From assembly GCA_963662155.1 (NCBI GenBank), contig OY759269.1, forward strand, positions 8,662,355-8,726,354: a stretch of DNA of 64,000 bases, in the 5' to 3' direction. Below the pieces are notes generated by a model that had not been told where the DNA came from, did not search any database, and worked only from the letters and a program-made list of their open reading frames with translations. Each line of letters starts with the position of its first letter. The stretch's first letter is position 1. This DNA is from Lamellibrachia columna. Its lineage: Eukaryota > Annelida > Polychaeta > Sabellida > Siboglinidae. Shown here piece after piece: positions 22,601-34,600 of this stretch. Both the position numbers and the translations under genes were made by a program.

Positions 22601-25600
22601 CGGCAGGTGGGTATTGGTCTGGTCAACCCGTGGGGTGCAGTAACTCGGCGGTCAGAGCTTCAGACAATCAACCAAGAGGACCTGGGTTCAAGTCCACCTG
22701 CTGCTGTCTCGAAACTTTGACTTTCATTCACCCCACATTGCCTGTGGCTTTTGGAAGAGACACTAAAAGCTGTTGGTCCCTTCTTCCTAATGTCCATGCC
22801 AGGGGAAGTAAAAGATCCCACACATGGGGTAAATGTGTAACCTACTGTGGACTTAATTATCGCTTGCCTTCATTAACAAGCAATAATTCATTAACAATCT
22901 CACATACCGGGTATATCCACTTCTCTCGAGCCAGGTGCTCATTTATGATGTTGATTGAACTGAACCAATGTGGAGTGTATGAAATTGCCCAAGTTTTGAA
23001 ACAGCAGCAAGTGGATTGAAATTCCAGTCCTCTCGATTGATAATGTAATGCTAGTTTGTGAAAAATAAATGCTTGTTTATGATTAATAAACTAGACTGTG
23101 CGAATATCGTGCTGAATGGTCGATATTCATAAACAGAAAATGGTCAAATTATCTTTATTATGTTTTTTCATTAAAACAGGGTTGGGCAGTCAAGATGTTC
23201 GTTTATGGCATGATTTTACAATAAACAATTATCAGAATTTATACCTTCATAAGATTACAGGTGTAATTATTATCAACAACATGTAACAAAATTAACCATG
23301 TTGTGTCGCCATGTTTCAGAACTTCACCTTTGTACAGCTTCGCAGCTTCTCGGAGTCGACGCATCAAAGCTTGAGGGCACTTTCACACATCGCACGATCA
23401 CTGCAAGTCACAGCCGCCGTAGAAGTATCTTCTATAAGCCATGCTCCGTATCAGAAGCTCGTGATCGCTTGGATTGTCTCTGTAAAGTTGTCTACAGCAG
23501 GTGTTTATATACAACTTGCATATAGTTACCCGCCACTGCACGGGGAGAAATGTTTTTATGTTGCAATAGTGTCTAAATAAATTGGCTTAAGTGGTACACT
23601 TCAAATAAAGCAAACAAAATTTCATTAAAGAAATCATTAAAAAAATGTAGAGTACAACTTTTTGCCGAGGACATCGCATTGTTGCCTGTTCATATTTGTA
23701 GTGTGGAATAATTTAAAGCTGCACCCTCAACTGATTTAGCCTATTGCAAATCAGGTTTGTTGATGTCCTAATATGTGGTACGTGAATAGTTTAAGTAACA
23801 TCCACAGTTGGTTTAATTAAAAGGTGCCTATTTTTTCTCCAAATCATTGAAAGAATTGACTTTAGTCATTAGATCTGGTAAGGCTCAAAATAGTTGATAT
23901 CCAAAAAGGTAAAGACTTTATGGGTCAAGACTGATCGTGGGCGTGACTTTTGTCCTCTTGCTGATCACATGACAACGTTATAAAATTTCATCAAAGGTGG
24001 AATTCGTGAGTTTTCAGCGAAATAGAAATTACTTAATTAAGATTTAAAAAAATCGTGAGTAATTTGAAAGACTTGTATACTTTTAGGCTGTTTGAGTGGC
24101 TGGTAGATTTCATAAACAACCACCTGAAGGGCGACAGTGAAACTCACAAGACCATTGGTAAGTGTCAAGTATTATTTTATTGTTTCTGTTTTTACAGTTT
24201 TTCTAGACTTTTTCTAACAAGGATATGTATTTTATGATGCCTACTTCCTTGAAAAATGGTTGAATTTGCAAATGATTTGGATTAAGTTTTTCTGATCAGT
24301 GTCATTGATTAAAATGTGAATGTGATACTTTGGGAAACATGATTGGGCTCTGTTAGGAGATCCTATTTCTTTACATACGTTTTTGTAAATTCTGTTTACG
24401 TATTTGGCTTGGTTAATGGTAAAACAATAATGAAAAACTGCCAAATGCGTTTTTCATATCAGCCATGATGACACCTGATGCCTGTCCAAATGACTACACT
24501 ATGCTCGAACCTGGCCCTCTTTCAGTTTTCTCATAGGGTTATTGGTTCGACGGGTTATCTTAAACAGAAACAGGTGAACTCTTCATTGAACAGAAATAAA
24601 TTGAAGAACATTGCAGAAATAAAACTACACAAAATGCAGAAAATAAGTCTGTCGACATTATTTTTAATTGTTCGTCCTTGTTACTCTCCCAGCGCAGTGT
24701 ACAGCTCATCTGATTAAATTTTTATCAAGGTACTATGATATTTATATTATAAGTCTCCTGACCTGTTCTTCATTGGTTGCAGGGATCCTCGATATCTACG
24801 GCTTTGAGAGTTTCACCGTCAACAGTCTTGAACAACTGTGCATCAACTATGCGAACGAGCGACTACAACAGCACTTTGTGACGCATTTCTTACGTGACCT
24901 GCAGGTGAGGTATCGCGATGGTGACGGGTGTATAGGGGGTGGTCTCAAGACAGGGACCATCCTGGTATCACCGTAGTTTGTGTTTACATCAACCTCACTA
25001 ACCACAGGTGGTAGTAGTACTACAGTATGCCTGGCAGGTTGACCTGTTGAAACGTGGATTTATCAGTTTTTCCCATGCCAAGGGTAGATGTATGCTGAAT
25101 CATCTGTACTTTGTCCCACTTTCTGTCGCGGTTGACATGTTTCCATGAAGTGGCCATCATTGTCCGACCAGCGACAACAGTTAAGGTTAAGTTCCCATAT
25201 GCAAGCCCCATAAATTCCAGCGAGCAATCCTATTAGTTAACACAGCAACTGAAAGTTCCATGTTTCAACAGGTCAGTCTTCCAGGGGTACTGATGTAGTC
25301 AGAAGCTCCTGGTGACGAGGATGGTTTACATGAACCTCTGGCAGGTCTTGTGTGACCACAATTTGTGTTATCACAAGCCAGCATAGCCACTGATGCAACT
25401 GATTTTTGGTTTACATCATATAACGTACACTTCGCTGATGTAGGCCTACATAAGTTGCAATAAGATATATAGTGTTTGTAGTATCTTGGATATGAAATGT
25501 TATGTTTCTTAATGACAGATATTTTGTTATTCAAAACAAGATTCATTTGTAAAATTTATTGATTTCACAGCGAATTGGTTGATGTGGCAAGTGGGTCAAG

Positions 25601-28600
25601 GTACAAATCCACATTAGGGGTGGATCCACCTTGGGTGGTGACAATATCACCCCCTGGCTGACAAGGGTAAGAGGGGCTCTTCATTGACAGTGCTGACACA
25701 CAGCGACTCGTCAATGAATGTTCAAAATGAATGAAAAACCATTTTAGTGAAATCACTGGTGACTGTTTTTGTCATGAGACACTGCACTTAGAAAGTGGCA
25801 TGTGGTGACACACTGAATGTGGTGACACATCACTGAATGTGATGACACATCACTGAATGTGGTGACACATCACTGAATGTGGTGACACGTCACTGAATAT
25901 GGTGACCCATCACTGAATGTGGTGACACGTCACTGAATGTGGTGACACATCACTGAATGTGGTGACACGTCACTGAATGTGGTGACACATCACTGAATGT
26001 GGTGACACATCACTGTATATGGTGATGCATTACTGAATGTGGTGACACATCACTGAATATGGTGACCCGTCACTGAATGTGGTGACACATCACTGAATGT
26101 GGTGACACATCACTGAATATGGTGATGCATTACTGAAAGTGGTGACACGTTACTGAATGTGGTGACACACACTGAATGTGGCGACACATCAGTTAATGTA
26201 GTGACACATCACTGGATGTGGTGACACATCACTGGATATGGTGACACGTCACTGAATGTGGAGACACATCACTGAATTTAGTGACACGTCACTGAATGTG
26301 GTGACACTGTGCTTGCAGGAGGAGTACATCAGAGAGGCGATCCCGTGGAACTTCACCGAGTTCGTGGACAATCGTCCGTGCCTGGATCTCCTTGAGTGTA
26401 GCCCTGGGCTCTTTGCCCTTCTCAACGAGGTGAGGCCACCAATCAATCGCTTCATGCACTGTAAGTGTGATCTTCAAACATCAAACTCCCACTACATGGA
26501 ACTTTGAATTGCATCGACCTGTGGATAGCCGTGACAATTCCCAGCATCTGCTCAAACTCAAAACTTGTTATGAGTTCGATGATTTCTCCAAAAGTAAATA
26601 ACGCATTTGTACAGACGAACTAGCATGTCGTATTCGCTACTACAGTAGATAGGTTCAATTTGTTGCGAAATGTATCTGAAGCGAGAAGTAAAGGGTTTGT
26701 TAATCTGAGTATTTGGAAATATAAATTCTTCTATGTGCTCTGCCAAGAACCAATTTGATTAAAACTAGTTGTGATTGCAAATGGTGACAGATAAAATGAT
26801 TTTATGATAAGAAAAATCTAACTGTGTAACTTTAACACTGTTCTCCAGGAATGCCACTTAAACCGGCCATCGAACAGCGCAGTTCTGGGTGAGCGCATCA
26901 TGTCAACACTAGGTGGCGGCAGTAGCAAGGTGCTGGGTCGGCCACAGCGGCGGAGCACTGATGGTCCATGTTTCACTGTCAAGCATTACGCTAGTAGTGT
27001 CACGTATCTGGTTGAGGGGTTGGTCGACAAGAACAAGGTAATGGTCTCGACTGACACGGAAATGTCTCGATTTACATGATATGTCATACAATAGTCTGTG
27101 TGTGTTTGTTCATTGTCTTAGTAGGCATGCATGCATTCACTCACTGTGCATGCAGATATACGTGAAGCCAAAGGTCTAGAATAAGCAAATATATGAGATG
27201 CTCCCTTATTGTTTCCAGTATCTAGTCTATGAAATGTCCCCTTGTCATTGCCAAGACAATTATCTACACTCTTTGAGATATTCCTTAGTTAGTGTCAGGA
27301 CAGTCATCTACACTGTCTGAGATGCCCCCTTATGGTTGCCAGGACAACGTACCATGTGAACTGATGGAGCTGCTTCGCCAGAGCAGCAATGAGTTCATAG
27401 GTCAACTGTTTGCGGATGAGACGTCAGAGCCCCCTGGTAGGAAAAAGAAAACGGTTCTTGCGAAATTCAAGGTGAGGTGGTCCACAAGTTGTTGGACATA
27501 GATGGACCAAGCTTTATTTATTGTATGCTATTCTGTCACAGCGATATGTTAGTAAGAGGGGGCACCAACATATGTTGTACTATTATCTAAGACACGTACT
27601 GTTATTATTTACAAATAGCATAACTTTGGAAAATAACTTTTTTGTTATTAAATCCCAGAAATTCCACATTGCAAAAGCAGTGATTTTGTATGTTATTATA
27701 TTATATGTTTGCTTGCTTATGTCGAGCGAGTTCCTCGAATCACACATTTACAGGTGCTGCTTTTCATATGAAGTTCTAGACGCAGGAACACTAATACAAT
27801 GATCGTCTTGTCCTCTATGTTTTCACGTGCACCACTTCTCGTACTCGACACAAATGTAAGCTGATAGGTTGTGAACGATGCATCAACTTTAACAGTCCAT
27901 CAAGAACAGGACGAACCCTGTGTTTTTTTGATGTTTCAAACTGATGCTTCGTCAAAGCCACATGGTGAATTATGACGCACTGATTTTGACACATCAGCAA
28001 AACGTTGACACACCCAGTGTGAAGACGGTGTCAGTGTACGACTCGTAGCAACAAACATCTGTTGTGAAAAACTCATGGACTCCTTGTTGCTGATTTGTAG
28101 AGTTCACTCGATAACCTCATGGTGGCGCTGAATGCAACGCAGCCACACTACATTCGGTGCATCAAACCGAACGTGCTGAGTCGACCAAGCAACGTCAATG
28201 GCACATTTGTGTTGTCACAGCTCGAGGCATGTGGTGTCTTGGAGACGGTGAACATCTGCAAGCAGACATTTCCCTCCAAGTGAGTGCTGGGGATGCTTGG
28301 CTATGAATGTGCTTGCTTGATGTTAGAACAAATATATTTCTGATTTGAACCCCATTCACCTTTGTACACCCTCGTTGAATCTGATTTTCCCATCTTACCG
28401 TCTGGTTAATGTTAACAAAAAACCAAACTGCAATTTTTTTTAGTTTGTTCAGTAACATTAAAATTGTTCTGTTTAACAAGTGCTGGCTTCAATTTTCCCG
28501 GAACTCTACAATTCAATATTAAACTGGCTGATTTAAACAATCTGTCAACATTAATGTACAGAGACGGGGTGACAACAGTGCGCTGCCATCTTGAACCAGC

Positions 28601-31600
28601 TGCAGGCTTCTGTTTGTTCGAAAATACTCATGAGCACAGCACAACGGCTCTCCTCTCAAATCCAACTTTCTTAAAGTAATATATTTCTGATCTAACTAAC
28701 TAAAACACTAAGACACTAATCTGTGGTTCAGCCCATAATCTTAGATTTCATGATGTAATGTTGAAAGTCGGCAGTTGCTAATTTGTGTTACTTGAGCCAG
28801 TAGATGGCACCACCTGAAATAACACTGTATGCAACAATGTTTGCGTTAAAATATTTGTTAAAAATTTAAATATATATATTCCTATAAATTTTAGACCAAA
28901 AGTGGATGGGCACAGTGAAGTGATGAAGTGTTTTATTACTTGAAGGGTTGTTTATGAGGACTTCCTGCAACAGTACAGTGTGATCCTGAGAGCTGGTCAT
29001 CACAAGACCGTCGTGAACGCTGACCAGTTCTGTGACGCGAACAAGGAGAATGAACTGCTCATCGAGCCTCTAGAAGCACTCTATAGGAAGCAGCTCAATC
29101 TGACTCCAAAACGGAAGAGTACCACACCAAAACGAAAACTGCGTCGCCGTGCAGGTAAACTGTCATTTAAATGCTTGTATACATATTAGTTTTGCTAACT
29201 AAAATAGATGCAGACATCTGTATTAATTTATTTGCGCACAGTTGTAAGATGTTGAAAACAGTTATATGGCCTGAATATGTTGTTTGTAACTCATTTTGTT
29301 TTTAATTGGTTTTTTCTTGTAGGAAATGTATGGAATGTTTGAACATACGTAGTTTTAATATCGACATACTACCACAACTAATATTTGATAATTATTTACA
29401 TAATCGCTGTCTTGTCTTTATTTGTGGATATCTTGTTTGTATGATTGTTTTATTTAACTTCTTAATATTGTATTCTTTGATATGTCTACTTATTCATTTG
29501 AAATTACAGACATGTTAAATGTATTTTGATTTGTACAATTACTTTATGTTAGTAACTTTGAGAACTATATAATTGTATAAATATGTCCATTTAAGTGAGC
29601 CACTCAGACCCTACGGCTGACAGTGACAGTGACGCAGGTCAGTAGCAGGGTTAGGCTGCAGTTTTCAGGAACACACCTGTTATGTCTGGATGATGCACGT
29701 GCTTCACACGGATTATTTTCTGTCTCGCTTAGCACGCTTGCATGCATGCACGTGTGGGAGATATTTTGACATTTTCCCCTTCCCTAAATGCATAACATTT
29801 GTCCATAAGACTCTTAAGAGTCTCATGATGCTCCCACTTGGTGCTGCCCACTTGCCTTCTGAAGCTTATGGCTTTGGGTGACAATCTTGTTAAATATGTT
29901 ATGGCCGCCTGTGCTACTTTGAAATAAGCTGTTTGCTAATACTTTCGGTGCTGGATATACCTAGTGCTTTCACCTGAAGGCTAGACAGGGTTAGCCTGTC
30001 TGGATATAACTAGTGCGTTCACCTGAAGGCTAGACAGGGTTAGTCTGTCTGTCCCTGGTCAATCAACTCCTGTTACTGCTCAATCAACTAAGCTGCTTAG
30101 ACTAATCATGTCTGCAGTAGCACTCATAATTTCTACTGCCAATGTAGTACTTAACTGCATTGCATTGGCTACCACATATCTCGTGAACATCTTACATATA
30201 TCCTTCCAGGTGGAGGCAGACCCCTATTACATGGTTTTGTAAACGAGCCCTACAATAAATGTTTTCTTACAGTTATCCAACTGATAGCAATATAAATATT
30301 CTGTTTCACAACATTTTTTCTTCTAGTTTCAATATTTTTCAGTTCAATCAACTAGCAAATTCTCCATCAACAGATGGTTTCATGTTTTAGTGGACTGACT
30401 GTAATGAAGTACATTCCTATCTTTTTAAATATCACAAATTAAAAGACCAAAGGTCAAAATCACTTTGTATGTGTGAATCTTTCTAAAGGAGGAAAGTTGG
30501 GCAGTTTTGTGGCCTGGCAGTTATTGTGAGATACCATTTGATGACGTCTCTGTATGCCCAGTAATGTTGACACTCCCTGCAATGCACTAATCGGCTGGCT
30601 TTTCTACTAACACTGGTTGCGGAAAATCGTGTATCACTAACTATAGAATGAGCACTGAAAATGTACAGACTATTTGAGCTGCCATTTTCTAATCGTAGGT
30701 GATGTGTAATTGTAGCCAGACATGTTTTCTTGGTGTTCAAATGTTAACCAAGGATAGCTTTTCACTGGACACATCCAAGAATATGTATCAGTTAATCAGT
30801 GGAACATGGTGTACATAATAATCATAAATGAGCAAGTCTCATTAGTGCATTGAACTTGAAGCCAACAGGACCTATTTAGTTAAAATATAGCTAGCCATAT
30901 AATAAATTTGCAACAGCCTTTCATATTACTTAGAAAATGGTTATTGGTGAATGTTCCTGTGATGATCGTTCATGTAAGTCCCGAAGTGGACATTTTGACC
31001 CAGTGTCATGTTTCCGACTCTGTTCAGCCCACCATTTTTTTCCTTTAGTCCTTGGACATTTCCCAGGTTTATTGTTCCTCAGCCTGGTACAGAACCAGCC
31101 CTATCCGAGCTGGCCCAATATTGTACATTGAAATACCAATATTGTACATTGAAATGGGTCAATATATCCTACCCCCTACATTTATGGTCCAAAGTGTCTG
31201 GGATTAAAATATTTGACGATAAAATGTCCATAGCTAAAATATAATGTATATTTGATTCTTATATCTCTGAGCAATAGACTCAATTACCTACAAATTCACT
31301 GGTATAGTGATTAATTTGCCTGAGAGAAAAATATCCAGGTAATGGGCTCTTGAAGGTAGCATCTTTGGTCAGTGTATCCATGGCGGCTCTTGGTTCACAG
31401 CGATGTCCAGCATTGACCAGACGCGCAAGTTGTGTGCGGTCATCATGTACCTGGTGTTCGGAGCGACCTATGCCACAAACCCAACGTCCTGCATGCAGTT
31501 TGGCCGCACTAAACTCTTCCTCAAGACTGGCCAGGTACGTAGACTCTTGGTGGACATTGAAATAAGACTGGCCAGGTACGTAGACTCTTGGTGGACATTG

Positions 31601-34600
31601 AAATAAGACTGGCCAGGTACGTAGACTCTTGGTGGACATTGAAATAAGACTGGCCAGGTACGTAGACTCTTGGTGGACATTGAAATAAGACTGGCCAGGT
31701 ACGTAGACTCTTGGTGGACATTGAAATAAGTGTACCACAGGAAATGTTCTCATTAAAAGTTCAAAGTCTGATTGTTTTTATCATAAAATCATGTCGTGTA
31801 GTATAAACTTTCTCTAATCTAAATCATGTCATATAGTATAAATTTATCTATTCTAAAGCATGTCATATAGTATAAACTTTATCTATTCTAAATCATGTCA
31901 TACACTGCATTATCTTGTAAACACAATAAGAATAATTTGTGTCCTTTAATAACACACAGCTGCTTTGTTTAACAAGAGTTAGTGACATTGTGAGACACAA
32001 TATTCCTACTAGACCGGCTTCTTTCTCTCATATATACACTCACATGATTTATTGACTAGCAACGTAAAATAAAAAGAATACTTATGCCAGCTGCTCTGGC
32101 TGGCATGTTCAAACGGTACAAATACAATTTCAGTAGTCGCCTGCTAGCAATGTTCAAACCATATTGTTGCAATTTCAGTAGTCGCCTTCTCGCGATGTTC
32201 AAACCATACAAATGCAATTTCAGTAGTTGCCTTCTCACGACATACCACTGGCCGACCCTGGTTAGATCAGTCCCCAGCGTATATATAGTCCACCAGTCAG
32301 TAATATGCTTCAGTAAACATTACCAGCCTGTTACCTAACATAACGCCCATTGCTAGGACTACCGCCTAGTCTGGCTCAACAATAGCTATAGAAAACCTGT
32401 TACATAAGATAGTGGCTATCACTATGATTGTAGTGTAAACATAAAATAAATGTATAATATTCACATTGTCACAACTATATAGTATAAACTTTATCTATTC
32501 TAAATCATGTCATACAGTATGAAATGTATCTATTCTAAATCACGTCATACAGTATAAACATTATCTATTCTAAATCATGTCACATAGTATAAACTTTATC
32601 TATTCTAAATCATGTCATAGTATAAACTTAATTATAAATCGTGTCATAGTATAAACTTTATCCATTCTAAATCATATCATATAATGTACACTTTATTTAT
32701 TCTAAATCATGTCATATAGTGTAAACTTTATCTATTATAAATCATATATAGTATAAACTTTATCTATTCTAAATCATGTCATAGTATAAACTTTTTCTAT
32801 TCTAACATCTTCACCACCAAAATGTGTTCAATGAACTACAATTCTTTATTTCACTGTTATCTGTTTAATTTGAATGTTTTGGGCGAATATCGTGTTACAT
32901 TTTGGTTCATTAAAACACATTTGGCCAGTCAAGGTGTTAGACTAGATGTAGTTTATACCATATGATTTTACCATACAAATGTTTATTTAGTTAAAATTAC
33001 CTTTAGACATGTTGCTGATGATCATAAAGAGAAGGACTTACTCTTATCCCCAGAGAAAACCCTGTTGAGTTATTTGCTATTTAAATAAGTTGGTTTATTG
33101 TTATCCAACTGCAATGGTATCAAAATCACTTGGTATTCGCATCACTTGGCACCCACATCACTTGGCACCCTCATCACTTGGCATCCACATCACTTGGCAC
33201 CCTCATCAATTGGCACCCTCATCACTTGGCACCCACATCACTTGGCACCCACATCACTTGGAACCAATATCACTTGGCACCCACATCACATGGCACCCTA
33301 CATCACTTGGCACCCACATCACTTGGCACCCACATCACTTGGCACCACATCACTTGGCACCCTCATCACTTGGCACCCACATCACTTGGTACTTAACTAC
33401 CATGTCAATTGATACCCATGTTGAATGCTTTACTTGCAGTAAATCAAAAACTATTTATCAGTTTCGTGAAATAATACTTGAGTCTTGGAATGCGGATGTT
33501 TCTAGAGAGTTGTAACAGATACAGTTCTATGCACGTCAGTATCGCATGACAATTACCCACCACATCCATGCATACTTCTGCATTGTGTGAGTCAGATGGT
33601 TTACCCTATGACAACATACCCTACCTGGGTCCATTCTATTAATTGTCTCAGCGAAGTCTCAGCCAGCATCCATGACCATCCATGGGGCCATCTCAAACCA
33701 TTGATGTTTTTGAGACAGCCCCCAAACATTGTTTGTTTTCCGATCCCCATTCGTAAGTGCTGATAAAACAACACATAAATTTGATTATGCCTTGTTGGCA
33801 TGTGTATGCCTGTGTGGTATGTGTATGCCTGTGTGGTATGTGTATTGTGTATGCCTGTGTAGTTTGTGTATGCCTGTGTGGTATGTGTATGCCTGTGTGG
33901 TATGTTAAGCCTGTATGGTATGTGTAGGCCTATGTGGTATGTGTATGCCTGTGTGGTATGTTATGCCTGTGTAGTATGTGTATGCCTGTGTGGTATGTGT
34001 ATGCCTGTGTGGTATGTTATGCCTGTGTAGTATGTGTAGGCCTGTGTGGTATGTGTATGGTTGTGTGGTGTGTGTGGTATTTGTGTGGTATGTGTGTAGG
34101 CCTGTGTAGTATGTGTATGCCTGTGTGGTATGTGTAGGCCTGTGTGGTATGTTATGCCTGTATGGTATGTGTAGGCCTGTGTGGTATGTGTAGGCCTGTG
34201 TGGTATGTGTATGCCTGTGCCTCGATGTACCGCTTTCAACCTGTTAAGCATACATGTCCTAATTAGCGTACACCCCCTTTTTAATCAGCAGGATCCACAA
34301 TTATTGTAATTTCCTTATCCAATCTGGTGTTAAACACTGCTTTTCAATTGTTCTAGTGTGAAACAGTTATCTTATTGTCTAGAGAAAAAAATTTTGGTTA
34401 GCGTTTATAAAACAGATGAAATTTTTTTTTTCGAGTGTACTATACGCTTGTTAGGTTGAATATGATAATTTAATGTTTTCTTTGGGGGAGGAGGGGGGTC
34501 CAAGGGTAAATGACATTGGTTTTGTGTGCTGTCAGACTTTTACATTTTCTGATGGTCCTTTATGATGATTCAAAAAAGAAGCCACTGTGGATAGCTTTGC

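Noticed and set aside
22608..22700. Functional tRNA gene
   Set aside because: A and B boxes are present, but no acceptor stem pairing or proper cloverleaf could be seen and the sequence continues into a SINE body shared with other copies.
22156..23019. 287-codon + strand ORF
   Set aside because: Reads through the 32-bp array, one MYO19 exon in the wrong context and a SINE; the true exon 22516-22606 uses conserved splice sites.
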